A stretch of 64,000 nt of DNA from Thalassococcus halodurans (GTDB lineage Bacteria; Pseudomonadota; Alphaproteobacteria; Rhodobacterales; Rhodobacteraceae). The stretch is from assembly GCF_900108225.1 (NCBI RefSeq), contig NZ_FNUZ01000002.1, positions 808,501 through 872,500 of the forward strand, read 5' to 3'. The notes below the pieces were generated by a model, which saw only the letters and a list, made by a program, of their open reading frames with translations, was not told where the DNA came from and did no database searches. The position numbers were made by a program, and so were the translations under genes. Shown in pieces: positions 9,314 to 17,423 of this stretch; the stretch's first letter is position 1, and each line of letters begins with the position of its first letter.

Positions 9314-10483
9314 ATGACCCCTGCCCGTCTGGACCACTGCAAAGAGATTCTTGAAAGGCTGATCGCCTTTGAAACCGTCTCGACGGACAGCAACTTTGAA
9401 ATGATCCACTACCTTGCCGGCCTTTTGACCGAATCCGGTGCGACCGTGGATGTGATGACCTCGCCTGAGGGTGGAAAGGCGAATATTTTTGCGACTTTGG
9501 GCGAAAGCCGCCAAGGCGGGCTGCTTTTGTCCGGTCACACCGACGTGGTGCCTGTCGAGGATCAGGCTTGGTCCAGTGACCCGTTCAAAATGGTTGAAAA
9601 GGATGACCGTCTTTACGGGCGCGGCACCTGTGACATGAAGGGGTTCATTGCCGCCTGTATGGCGTCGCTGGATGTGTTGAAGGACGCGTCGCAATACCAG
9701 CCAATCCATTTCGCCTTTACCCACGACGAAGAAGTCGGCTGTCTGGGCGCACATACCTTGGTGCAGGAAATGCGGGAACGTGACCTGCGCCCCCGCTTGG
9801 CGATTGTGGGCGAACCCACGTCGATGCGGATCATTGAGGGGCACAAAGGCTGCTGTGAATACACCGTTACGTTCTCAGGAACCGACGGCCACGGATCGCG
9901 CCCCGAGATCGAGGTCAATGCAGTCGAATACGCCACGCAATATGTGACGCGCCTTTTGGAAGTTCGCAAAGAACTTGAGGCCCGTGCACCGGAAGGATCG
10001 CAGTTTGTCCCGCCATGGAGCACGATCAATGTCGGGGCCCTACATGGTGGCAGCGCCCATAATGTGATTGCATCCAAGGCAACGCTTGAATGGGAAACGC
10101 GGCCCGTCAACATGGCCGACCTGAACTATGTCAAAGACGAAATGGCCGCCTGTCAGAATGCCCTGATCGACCGAATGCATTCTGTATCGAGCAAAGCGGA
10201 TATTCATCTGGAAATCATCGGGGAAACCCCCGGATTGGAACCGATGAAAAACAACGAAGCACGCGATCTGGTAAGCACTTTGACCGGTGCCAACGGGTCT
10301 GATCTGGTCCCCTTTGGCACAGAAGCAGGACTGTTTCAGGGACTGGGGATGGATGTGGTTGTTTGCGGGCCCGGCTCGATCGAACAAGCGCACAAGGCAG
10401 ATGAATTTGTCAGCCTTGAACAGCTGGATCTTTGTCTGGATATGCTGGCCAGACTGCCCCGTGCGCTGGCGGCAAGTGCCTAA
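9314..10483 (+). CDS. M20-family deacetylase (ArgE-like), probable N-acetyl-diaminobutyrate deacetylase
   Basis: A 389-residue zinc amidohydrolase of the ArgE/DapE/M20 family. Metal-binding motifs are LLSGHTDVVPV (first His and the neighbouring Asp), YGRGTCDMKGF (bridging Asp) and FTHDEEVGCLGA (catalytic Glu pair); a dimerisation domain with GTDGHGSRPEIEVNA lies in the middle. By sequence alone it would be called acetylornithine deacetylase. Its place directly behind doeA makes the likely substrate the N-acetyl-2,4-diaminobutyrate released from ectoine, the job often done by the unrelated DoeB (AstE-type) protein; an M20-type alternative is sometimes called DoeB2. The reading frame overlaps the convergent lacI gene by four bases. 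Confidence 0.82.
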   Translation: MTPARLDHCKEILERLIAFETVSTDSNFEMIHYLAGLLTESGATVDVMTSPEGGKANIFATLGESRQGGLLLSGHTDVVPVEDQAWSSDPFKMVEKDDRLYGRGTCDMKGFIAACMASLDVLKDASQYQPIHFAFTHDEEVGCLGAHTLVQEMRERDLRPRLAIVGEPTSMRIIEGHKGCCEYTVTFSGTDGHGSRPEIEVNAVEYATQYVTRLLEVRKELEARAPEGSQFVPPWSTINVGALHGGSAHNVIASKATLEWETRPVNMADLNYVKDEMAACQNALIDRMHSVSSKADIHLEIIGETPGLEPMKNNEARDLVSTLTGANGSDLVPFGTEAGLFQGLGMDVVVCGPGSIEQAHKADEFVSLEQLDLCLDMLARLPRALAASA

Positions 10484-11487
10484 AGCAGCGGACAGGCGAT
10501 ACTGATTTCGGTCTCTTCTATCGAAACATCAGCTGGTAACAACCTGTGATGTTTTAACAAATGCAATGCGACCCGCCGTGCATCCTGTCGAAAATCATGG
10601 TGCAGAACAAAGCTTAGCCGCCCCTCATCCAGAAGACGCCGGTTGGTGTCATCCAAGTCATGCGCGGCAAACACATCGATGTCGCGCCCGGCTTCGGAAA
10701 AGGCCTCAAGCACGGCGCGGTTGCCGCCGCCAATCGAATAAACGCATGTGATATCGGGGGTCTGCGCCAAAGCTGACAGAACGCTCGCCTTGGTCGTCGT
10801 ATTCATCCCCAAGCCTTCCGACACCGTTATGATCGGCGTGTCAGGCAGATGACGCGCCATGTGGTTAGCAAAACCAACTCGCCGGTGCTCTTCCCCCAAA
10901 AACAACTGGCTGGAAAGCGTGATCAGAATACCGCCATTGCGCTGTCTCATGCGCTGCATCAGATAGCCCGCAGTCGCCCCAGCCTTGCGGTTTTCCATGC
11001 CCACATAGGCCAACCGCAGCGGATCGGCGACGTCGGTTACATAGGTAACAACAGGTATCCCCCGCTCTGCGATTTGGGACAGGCAGGCTTCGATCCTTGG
11101 GGTCGCAGGACATTTCAGAACGATCCCATGACTGCCCCGCCGAGCGATGGCTTTCAGCTTTGCGACGATATCCCTGTCATCAATTCGTTCAAACAGATGG
11201 AACCGCGCGCGGATCGAGGCGGGCTTGACCAGTGGCAGCTCTGCCTCAAACGCCCAACGCACGGCCGAGAAAAAGCGCCGTGGCGACTGGATGAAAACAT
11301 CGATGGTAAACCGGCGCCCTTCGATCCGGCTGGCTGCATATTGCCGTTCCAGTTCTTCAATCGCGGCGGCGACACGATCCTTGGTGATCTGGCGAACATG
11401 CGACCGCGCATGCAGCGCCCTATCGACGGTCGCAGCGCTCAGTCCCGCCTGAAAGGCAATTTCCTTGATCGTGAATTTCTGAGTCAT
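10480..11487 (-). CDS. LacI-family transcriptional regulator
   Basis: A 335-residue LacI-type regulator. The N-terminal helix-turn-helix reads FTIKEIAFQAGLSAATVDRAL, followed by a hinge, then a periplasmic-binding-protein-like effector domain with LAYVGMENRKAGATAGYLM and ITCVYSIGGGNRAVLEAF. The start at 11487 is chosen because it places MTQKFTIKEIA at the N-terminus; the longer frame adds 31 residues that look unlike the family. It is divergent from the PhyH-like gene (86 bases apart) and convergent with the doeA-deacetylase pair. It is the best candidate for regulating one or both. Ectoine catabolism is more usually ruled by GntR (EnuR) or AsnC types, so a LacI protein here is unusual. Confidence 0.88.
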   Translation of the reverse strand: MTQKFTIKEIAFQAGLSAATVDRALHARSHVRQITKDRVAAAIEELERQYAASRIEGRRFTIDVFIQSPRRFFSAVRWAFEAELPLVKPASIRARFHLFERIDDRDIVAKLKAIARRGSHGIVLKCPATPRIEACLSQIAERGIPVVTYVTDVADPLRLAYVGMENRKAGATAGYLMQRMRQRNGGILITLSSQLFLGEEHRRVGFANHMARHLPDTPIITVSEGLGMNTTTKASVLSALAQTPDITCVYSIGGGNRAVLEAFSEAGRDIDVFAAHDLDDTNRRLLDEGRLSFVLHHDFRQDARRVALHLLKHHRLLPADVSIEETEISIACPLL

Positions 11488-11573
11488 ACCGGATTTGAGG
11501 TCTTTTTGAGGTGATTTACAACTACTTTTACCAAGTAGACGCACGCATCCTTGGCGACGAGGAGGATACAGCC

Positions 11574-12743
11574 ATGACACTTCAGGAAAGACCGTCCAGA
11601 CCCGTTTGGATCACCCAAGACAGCGGAGATTTCGAGCATTTCAAAACGCTTGTGTCGCAACGCACGCAGCCCAGCAGCGTCCCGAACGCGGCGATGGTTG
11701 TTGAAAACGTGCCCGTCTACGAGGGCACAAAGGTGGATGCCGCTGCAAACAACCCCGAGGCCCGCAAGGCGCTGATGGCGGAATGGGCGCAGGTGTTTTC
11801 CGACGGCGCGGGCATTATCGTGGTAAAGCAGGCCCTGCCCGATCACGCGGTGATTGATGAGGCCTCCGAGGTGTTCGATCGGATCATCGAACGTGAAAAG
11901 ACCGAAAACCAAGGCGGCGGCGACCATTTCGCCAAGCCAGGCGCCAACGACCGCATTTGGAATTCACTGGAAAAACATTGCCTGACAGACCCCGCCAATT
12001 TTGCGGCCTATTACAGCAGTCACACGCTGGCGATGGCGTCCGAGGCATGGTTGGGGCCCGCCTATCAGATGACGGCGCAAGTCAACCGAGTGAACCCCGG
12101 TGGCGCTGCGCAGAAACCGCACCGCGACTACCACCTAGGCTTTATGCCAGAGGCGCGAATGGCACAGTACCCGTCACACATTCATGGTGTGTCGCCCCTT
12201 TTGACTCTGCAAGGTGCGGTGGCGCACTGTGACATGCCGGTTGAAACTGGCCCGACCCTATTGCTGCCGTTCTCCCAGCAATTTTTCGAAGGATATCTGG
12301 CTTTTAACCGCCCAGAATATCAAGCGTACTTCGCAGAAAACCACGTGCAGCTTCCGCTTGAAAAAGGCGATGCGGTGTTCTTCAACCCTGCAGTGATGCA
12401 CGGCGCGGGGCACAACAAGACGACCGATGTCAAACGCCTTGTGAACTTGCTGCAGGTGTCTTCCGCATTCGGACGAGCGATGGAAAGCGTTAACAGAACC
12501 GCGATGTCCAAGGCCGTCTTTCCCGCCTTGCAGCAAGGTGCGGACATGTTGAACATTGCCAACGTGATCGCAGCCACAGCCGAGGGCTATCCCTTCCCGA
12601 CAAATCTGGACCGCAACCCACCAATTGGCGGCTTGGCCCCTAAAACGCAGGCCGAGTATCTGATCGAAGCCGTGCAAGACGGTTGGGATTTCGCAAAGCT
12701 GTCCGAAACGCTGGACGCCCTAGAGTTCAAGAACGCCACCTGA
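11574..12743 (+). CDS. phytanoyl-CoA dioxygenase family protein (not EctD)
   Basis: A 389-residue PhyH-type (PF05721) Fe(II)/2-oxoglutarate oxygenase-like protein. The facial triad can be read as H183 and D185 in QKPHRDYHLGF, with a distal His near 276 in NPAVMHGAGH and an Arg about 12 residues later for 2-oxoglutarate. GGAGG at 11561 supports the ATG at 11574. It is longer than ectoine hydroxylase (about 300 residues), and I see no match to the EctD signature, so hydroxyectoine formation is not claimed. It is divergent from the LacI gene and convergent with the ectoine operon, separated by a shared hairpin. Substrate unknown; ectoine-related or other compatible-solute chemistry is only guessed from position. 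Confidence 0.8.
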   Translation: MTLQERPSRPVWITQDSGDFEHFKTLVSQRTQPSSVPNAAMVVENVPVYEGTKVDAAANNPEARKALMAEWAQVFSDGAGIIVVKQALPDHAVIDEASEVFDRIIEREKTENQGGGDHFAKPGANDRIWNSLEKHCLTDPANFAAYYSSHTLAMASEAWLGPAYQMTAQVNRVNPGGAAQKPHRDYHLGFMPEARMAQYPSHIHGVSPLLTLQGAVAHCDMPVETGPTLLLPFSQQFFEGYLAFNRPEYQAYFAENHVQLPLEKGDAVFFNPAVMHGAGHNKTTDVKRLVNLLQVSSAFGRAMESVNRTAMSKAVFPALQQGADMLNIANVIAATAEGYPFPTNLDRNPPIGGLAPKTQAEYLIEAVQDGWDFAKLSETLDALEFKNAT

Positions 12744-12747
12744 ATGT

Positions 12748-12778
12748 AAAAAAGGGCGCGCCGTTGTCGGTGCGCCCT
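12748..12778 (-). terminator. intrinsic terminator of the ectABC-ask operon
   Basis: An 11-bp stem (AGGGCGCGCCG against CGGTGCGCCCT with one G-T pair) has a TTGT loop. Read on the minus strand it is followed by six Ts (12748-12753). It lies between the convergent phyH-like and ask genes and may work weakly in the other direction too. Confidence 0.8.
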
Positions 12779-12786
12779 CTGATTGT

Positions 12787-14208
12787 TTATGCGGCCAGCG
12801 AAATCGGATCGCTGCTTTCGGCTTCAAAGAAGGTTCCGTGAAGCGCCTGAATGGCTTGGTCACGCACGTCGCGTTCGACAATGAATTGCGTATCGACGTT
12901 CCGTGGCCCATGTGCGGCGCCGGTGGGATCAAGCCCCGCCTCAGCCAAAGCAACCAGCCCGCGCGACAGCACGTTCAACCCGTTCAGGTCACGACCAATG
13001 ACCGAAACCAGGGCCAGCTTCCGCGCAACGATTTCGGCCTGCGGGTACTTCGCAGCCAGATCGGCCTCGACCCGCCGCATGGATTTAAGCGACCCATCCA
13101 CATAGTGCGTGATGGTGTTGGCGTTGGACACTTTGGCCACGATCCGCACGTTGTGCCGCGTCAACGCATCCAGAATGGCCGCGTCATAGCCTTTGACACC
13201 AACCATGTCCTGTTCGAACACCTCAAAGGCGATGATGTCCAAACCAGTGACCATTTCGACTGCAGGCTTATCTGCCGGCGCTTCATCAATGACCGTGCCC
13301 GGATCGTCCGGTTCGAACGCATTGGCGACACGCAGTGGCACCCCTGCCCGACGCAGCGTTTTGGCCGCAGACGGGTGGATCGCCTCCATCCCGAGGTTCG
13401 CCATCTGGTCCGCGACGTCGTAGTTCGTGTGACCCAGTTTACGCACCGCATCCTGCCCGACCACGTTGGGATCGGCCGATGACAGATGGAATTCTTTGTG
13501 AATGATCGCCTCGCGCGCGCCTGTTTGCGCGGCGAGCTGCGAAAACGTCACTTCGGAATAGCCCCGATCATAGCCGCGCATCAAACCTTCGCTGCACTGG
13601 GCATAGCCCGTCACAATGGGCATCTCGGATGCCAGATCAATGCCGTCCATCGCATTCGCAATGCGGGTTTCAAGCGTCACGTCGCCTTCGTCGCGCCAAC
13701 CGGACAGGTCGACACAGCGCGCGTTCACACCAGCCCGTTGTAGCATAAGTGCCGCGACATAAGCTGAATGCGCTTCGCCCAAGCCGGACAGCAATTCGCG
13801 CACCTGCATCAGATGTGCTGTCAATTGGAAGTGCCCGTAAGAACAAAGACGCTGCAAATCGATCAGGCAGTTGCGCGCGCCTTCGATGCGATCCTGCACA
13901 AACGTGGTCGCCTGTGCGATGTCCGCGGAATGATCCAGAACCGCCGTGTGGGCCTCAATCATCGCCTGCGCGGTGCGGGTCAGTGCCTCGTGCCAGCCGT
14001 GATCGTCATCTGCATTGGCAAAAGCCGCATAGACGCCGGCATCGCCTGATTTTTTGTGCTCTAGCAGAAGGTTGGTGATGCCGCCAAAGGCAGACACCAC
14101 AAACACGCGGCCATAGTCGGCCTTCCCGTTCCGCAAGAACAGCGTATCGCGCAGTTCATCGAGGCGGGACATGGATGTCCCGCCGATTTTCTCAACTGTA
14201 TGGGTCAT
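12787..14208 (-). CDS. ask: aspartate kinase of the ectoine operon (Ask_Ect)
   Basis: A 473-residue aspartokinase that phosphorylates aspartate to feed aspartate-semialdehyde into ectoine synthesis. The N-terminal VEKIGGTSMSRLDELRD is the family's KxGGTS nucleotide-binding signature; the C-terminal part has ACT-like segments around VRIVAKVSNANTITHYV and KLALVSVIGRDL. It is one base behind ectC and is the last gene of the operon. Ectoine-specific aspartokinases form a separate branch known to be less sensitive to threonine/lysine feedback; this fits the context but the feedback property is not visible. The longer open frame upstream overlaps ectC and is discarded. Confidence 0.93.
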   Translation of the reverse strand: MTHTVEKIGGTSMSRLDELRDTLFLRNGKADYGRVFVVSAFGGITNLLLEHKKSGDAGVYAAFANADDDHGWHEALTRTAQAMIEAHTAVLDHSADIAQATTFVQDRIEGARNCLIDLQRLCSYGHFQLTAHLMQVRELLSGLGEAHSAYVAALMLQRAGVNARCVDLSGWRDEGDVTLETRIANAMDGIDLASEMPIVTGYAQCSEGLMRGYDRGYSEVTFSQLAAQTGAREAIIHKEFHLSSADPNVVGQDAVRKLGHTNYDVADQMANLGMEAIHPSAAKTLRRAGVPLRVANAFEPDDPGTVIDEAPADKPAVEMVTGLDIIAFEVFEQDMVGVKGYDAAILDALTRHNVRIVAKVSNANTITHYVDGSLKSMRRVEADLAAKYPQAEIVARKLALVSVIGRDLNGLNVLSRGLVALAEAGLDPTGAAHGPRNVDTQFIVERDVRDQAIQALHGTFFEAESSDPISLAA

Positions 14209-14209
14209 A

Positions 14210-14611
14210 TCAGGCGTTTGCGTCCTCGGGCGCAGCATAGGACCCGTCTTCGCGGTGCACCTCGGTGCCAGTGACCGGCGGGTTAAAGCAGCAGGCCATG
14301 ACCAGCTCTTCTTCGGACCGCAGAACGTGGCGGTCATGCTGATCCAGCGCATACATCACGCCCGGTTTGATCGCATGTGTTTCGCCGGTGCCCAGATCGG
14401 TAATCGAGCCCTTTCCCTTCATGCAGTAGACGCTTTCGAAATGGTTTTTGTATTCGAACGTGTGTTCGGAACCGGCCTCAAGCGTGGTGATGTGAAACGA
14501 AAAACCCATGCCGTCATTGGCTAGCAGCATGCGCACGCTCGTCCATTTCGCGTCCGAGACAACGCGATCCTGATCCGAGGTCATGATTTCATTAAAGTCA
14601 CGTACAATCAT
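14210..14611 (-). CDS. ectC: ectoine synthase
   Basis: Cyclises N-gamma-acetyl-diaminobutyrate to ectoine. The 133-residue protein starts [10 protein letters not shown], as EctC proteins do, and is a cupin: [19 protein letters not shown] carries the metal/substrate-binding region, and [17 protein letters not shown] contains the second cupin motif. The start at 14611 (rather than 14629) gives the family N-terminus. It begins four bases after ectB ends and is followed after one base by the aspartokinase gene. Confidence 0.96.
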   Translation of the reverse strand: MIVRDFNEIMTSDQDRVVSDAKWTSVRMLLANDGMGFSFHITTLEAGSEHTFEYKNHFESVYCMKGKGSITDLGTGETHAIKPGVMYALDQHDRHVLRSEEELVMACCFNPPVTGTEVHREDGSYAAPEDANA

Positions 14612-14615
14612 GGTG

Positions 14616-15902
14616 TTACTCCGCTGCAATCTTTGTTGTTTCGGTCTTGGCTGCTGCCGCTTGGATCAGAATATCCAAGCCTTTCGCCAGCGTGCCATCC
14701 TCAATTGTCAGAGGCGCGAGGATTTTGACAACTTCATCGTTGGGGCCAGATGTTTCGACGATCAAGCCATTTTCAAAGGCTTCGGCGCAAATTGCGCCCG
14801 CCAGATCACCCGATCCGACGTCGACACCACGCATCATGCCACGGCCTTTCAGATAGGCACCCGGCACCATGTCGGCGATTGTTTTCAGTCCGTCTTCGAT
14901 CAGTTTGGCGCGGCGCTTGATGTCGGTCTTCAGCGTGTCGTTTGACCAGAATTTTTCAATGGCAACGCGCGCCGTGACGAATGCATGGTTGTTGCCACGA
15001 AACGTACCGTTGTGTTCCGCAGGGCCCATCACGTCGTGATCGGCACGCACCAGAACCAAGCCCATAGGCAGACCAAAGCCCGACAAAGATTTCGCCATCG
15101 TCACGATGTCAGGCTGGACGTCCATATCGTCGAAGGAAAAGAACGAACCCGTCCGGCCACAGCCCGCCTGAATGTCGTCAATGATCAGCAGCGCACCATG
15201 CTTTTTCGCCAGTTCGGCAATACGACGAACCCAAGGGCCGCTTGCGGCGTTCAGACCGCCCTCGCCCTGCACAGTTTCCAGAAGGATCGCAGCCGGGGCA
15301 TCAAGGCCTGAGGACGCGTCCAGCAGCATCTGCTCGAGCAGATCAGCTGTGTCGACGTCCTTGCCCATGTACCCGTCGTAAGGAAGACGTGTAACGCCAG
15401 ACAGCGGCGCGCCAGCACCACCGCGGTGATAGCTGTTGCCAGTTGCCGCCAGCGCGCCCTGCGTCACACCGTGGAAACCGTTGGTGAACGCGATGACGTT
15501 CGTGCGACCCGTGGATTTACGCGCGATCTTGATGGCGGCCTCGACCGCGTTGGCACCCGTCGGACCAACGAACATCAGCTTATGATCCATGGAACGCGGC
15601 TTCAGGATGTGGGTTTCGAACGTCTCGATGAACGCACCCTTGGCGCCGGTGTGCATGTCCAGACCATGGGCGACGCCATCATCCATGATGTAGTCAACCA
15701 GCGCGGCCTTCATGTCCGGATCGTTATGTCCGTAGTTCAGCGAAGAACAACCGGCGAGAAAATCAATGTAGGTGCGCCCCTGCGCGTCTGTCATTTCGGC
15801 GTTCCTCGCCGAGGTGAAAACCGTATCGAAACCACGGCAGTAGCTGCGGGCATCAGATTCACGGCGTTTAAAAATAGGCATGGTGGAGGTGCTCGTAGTC
15901 AT
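14616..15902 (-). CDS. ectB: diaminobutyrate-2-oxoglutarate transaminase
   Basis: PLP-dependent class III aminotransferase of 428 residues that converts aspartate-semialdehyde to 2,4-diaminobutyrate. Typical stretches are [21 protein letters not shown] near the N-terminus, the cofactor-binding GADHGAxx-like [31 protein letters not shown] with the PLP-interacting Asp, and [15 protein letters not shown] with the Schiff-base Lys. The ATG at 15902 has AGAGG six bases upstream and is preferred over the internal ATG at 15881, although many relatives begin at MPIFKRRES. It is second in the operon, 46 bases behind ectA. Confidence 0.96.
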   Translation of the reverse strand: MTTSTSTMPIFKRRESDARSYCRGFDTVFTSARNAEMTDAQGRTYIDFLAGCSSLNYGHNDPDMKAALVDYIMDDGVAHGLDMHTGAKGAFIETFETHILKPRSMDHKLMFVGPTGANAVEAAIKIARKSTGRTNVIAFTNGFHGVTQGALAATGNSYHRGGAGAPLSGVTRLPYDGYMGKDVDTADLLEQMLLDASSGLDAPAAILLETVQGEGGLNAASGPWVRRIAELAKKHGALLIIDDIQAGCGRTGSFFSFDDMDVQPDIVTMAKSLSGFGLPMGLVLVRADHDVMGPAEHNGTFRGNNHAFVTARVAIEKFWSNDTLKTDIKRRAKLIEDGLKTIADMVPGAYLKGRGMMRGVDVGSGDLAGAICAEAFENGLIVETSGPNDEVVKILAPLTIEDGTLAKGLDILIQAAAAKTETTKIAAE

Positions 15903-15948
15903 TACGGCCTCTTTTCTTGCTATGGAAAGGGTTGGAGAGTGCGCGCGA

Positions 15949-16488
15949 TCAGGCAGCGCGTGCCAGTGCTTCGGGCAACTCGATGATCACGAGGTTTTCC
16001 GAGCTGTGGCAATCTTGGAAGTGCTGGTCTTTGGTGTAATGCGACTTGCTTGTCAGGTCGCCACCGCTGATGCGGCTGAATTTCCGGAACAACGCCCAAG
16101 ACGCGTCGTTGTCATCGGTAATGGTGGTGTGAAGCCGTTCAACGTCGCTTGTGACATCGCGATCCAGAATGTCTTTCAACATACGGACGCCCACGCCGTG
16201 GCCGCGCGCCTCGGGGGCTACGGCGACCTGCCAAACGAACAAAGTGTCGGGGTCAGACGGCACCAGATAAGCCGAGATCCACCCGACCATCTTGCCGTTC
16301 AGTTCGGCAACCACGCATGTTTCAGCAAAGTGGTCACACTGGATGATGTTACAGTACATCGAGTTTTCATCGAGAGGCTTACAGTTCCGCACCAAGTCCC
16401 AGACCTTCGCTCCGTCAGTGGCACTGGGTGTGCGCAGCCGAAGTGTGTCCTTTTGGGTCTTTGAGCGAATACTGTCCATCTTCACCAT
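15949..16488 (-). CDS. ectA: diaminobutyrate acetyltransferase
   Basis: GNAT-fold enzyme that acetylates diaminobutyrate at the gamma amino group. Motif A reads WQVAVAPEARGHGVGVRMLKDIL, the acetyl-CoA binding loop; WISAYLVPSDPDTLFVWQ precedes it as in EctA. Using ATG 16488 gives 179 residues; ATG 16479 is an equally reasonable start, while the longest frame (16560) adds a leader that is AT-rich and unlike the family. First gene of ectABC-ask, divergent from ectR across about 220 AT-rich bases. Confidence 0.95.
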   Translation of the reverse strand: MVKMDSIRSKTQKDTLRLRTPSATDGAKVWDLVRNCKPLDENSMYCNIIQCDHFAETCVVAELNGKMVGWISAYLVPSDPDTLFVWQVAVAPEARGHGVGVRMLKDILDRDVTSDVERLHTTITDDNDASWALFRKFSRISGGDLTSKSHYTKDQHFQDCHSSENLVIIELPEALARAA

Positions 16489-16589
16489 CCATGTTTGCTT
16501 CGCCGATCTAAGTATCATGCTCTCAAAAAATTTCAAGAAGCTAAGTAAAATTTGCGACAATATGAGCAGCTTGGCGCAAAATGCCTTAA

Positions 16590-16602
16590 TTTACTGAGTA
16601 AA
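16590..16602. promoter_or_regulatory. ectA-ectR intergenic region with palindrome, candidate EctR operator
   Basis: TTTACTGAGTAAA is a perfect inverted repeat with a single central base in the AT-rich space between the divergent ectA and ectR genes. A 10-base direct repeat, CTAAGCACTT, also occurs at 16616-16625 and 16691-16700, bracketing the presumed ectR promoter. Osmotic and EctR control is expected from known ectoine clusters; which repeat binds the regulator is unknown. Confidence 0.4.
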
Positions 16603-16710
16603 GTCCATAGAAACGCTAAGCACTTCGCTTTGATAAACAAATAATTTGTACTCCTTCAAATCGGAATATAAATATGTATACTTCGTAGACCTAAGCACTT
16701 TGAGGACTGT

Positions 16711-17193
16711 ATGGACCGTATCGACACGAGCCTGATTGCCCTGCGCCGCATTTTGCGGGCCACTGACCTGTTTGACCGTGAGATCAAACAAGCCACCGGC
16801 ATCACGCCCGTTCAGTTTCGCGTCCTTCAGGTCATTGCCGAGAAAGGGCTGGCAACGGCCAAGGAAATCTCGATCCGCATGCGGGTTAGTCAGGCGACGG
16901 TTACATCGTTGATAGATAAGCTGGTGCGTGTGGGCATGGTTACGCGCGAAAAATCGGCGTCAGACCGTCGTCAGATCAACATCCACATCACTGACATTGG
17001 ACAGCAAACAATCAAGGATGCACCCGATCCATTACAACAGCGGTTCGTACGAAAATTCGATGCGCTGGAAGATTGGGAACAGGCCATGCTTGTAGCAAGC
17101 CTTGAACGCGTCGCGGCCATGTTGGACGCTGACGAGATTGATGCGTCGCCAGTTCTTCATGCCGGTGACATCAAACATACCCACGACGCCTAA
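16711..17193 (+). CDS. ectR: MarR-family regulator EctR
   Basis: A 160-residue winged-helix regulator divergent from ectA. The HTH part reads ATAKEISIRMRVSQATVTSLIDKLVRVGMV, followed by the wing REKSASDRRQINIHIT with the DRR motif typical of MarR proteins. Position and type match EctR1, the known repressor of ectoine operons in methylotrophs and roseobacters. The start at 16711 is preferred because it falls directly after the AT-rich promoter stretch and gives a normal MarR length. Confidence 0.88.
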   Translation: MDRIDTSLIALRRILRATDLFDREIKQATGITPVQFRVLQVIAEKGLATAKEISIRMRVSQATVTSLIDKLVRVGMVTREKSASDRRQINIHITDIGQQTIKDAPDPLQQRFVRKFDALEDWEQAMLVASLERVAAMLDADEIDASPVLHAGDIKHTHDA

Positions 17194-17423
17194 GCCAACC
17201 AGCACAACCCTAGAAACGTGTGCGCCGCGCGTTGCAGCACAGATACGTGTATGGCGTTTACAAATTCCGTCCTAGTGCCGACGGATCATCACGATCGATC
17301 CAAAAGCGTCGCTAGAGACCGTAGCAGTGTCGCGTTCAGACCCGACACTATCCAAAGGGAACCAAACACTATCTGTGGAAGTTCCGAAGACAATAAATGC
17401 AATAAGTGAACAGGGGGAATTAC

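Noticed and set aside
9314-10483. Plain acetylornithine deacetylase of arginine synthesis
   Set aside because: The family fits, but the gene is an operon partner of doeA, so an ectoine-derived substrate is more likely; the biochemical call is left open.
11574-12743. Ectoine hydroxylase EctD
   Set aside because: The protein is about 90 residues too long and lacks the EctD signature; only the general PhyH fold and metal ligands match.
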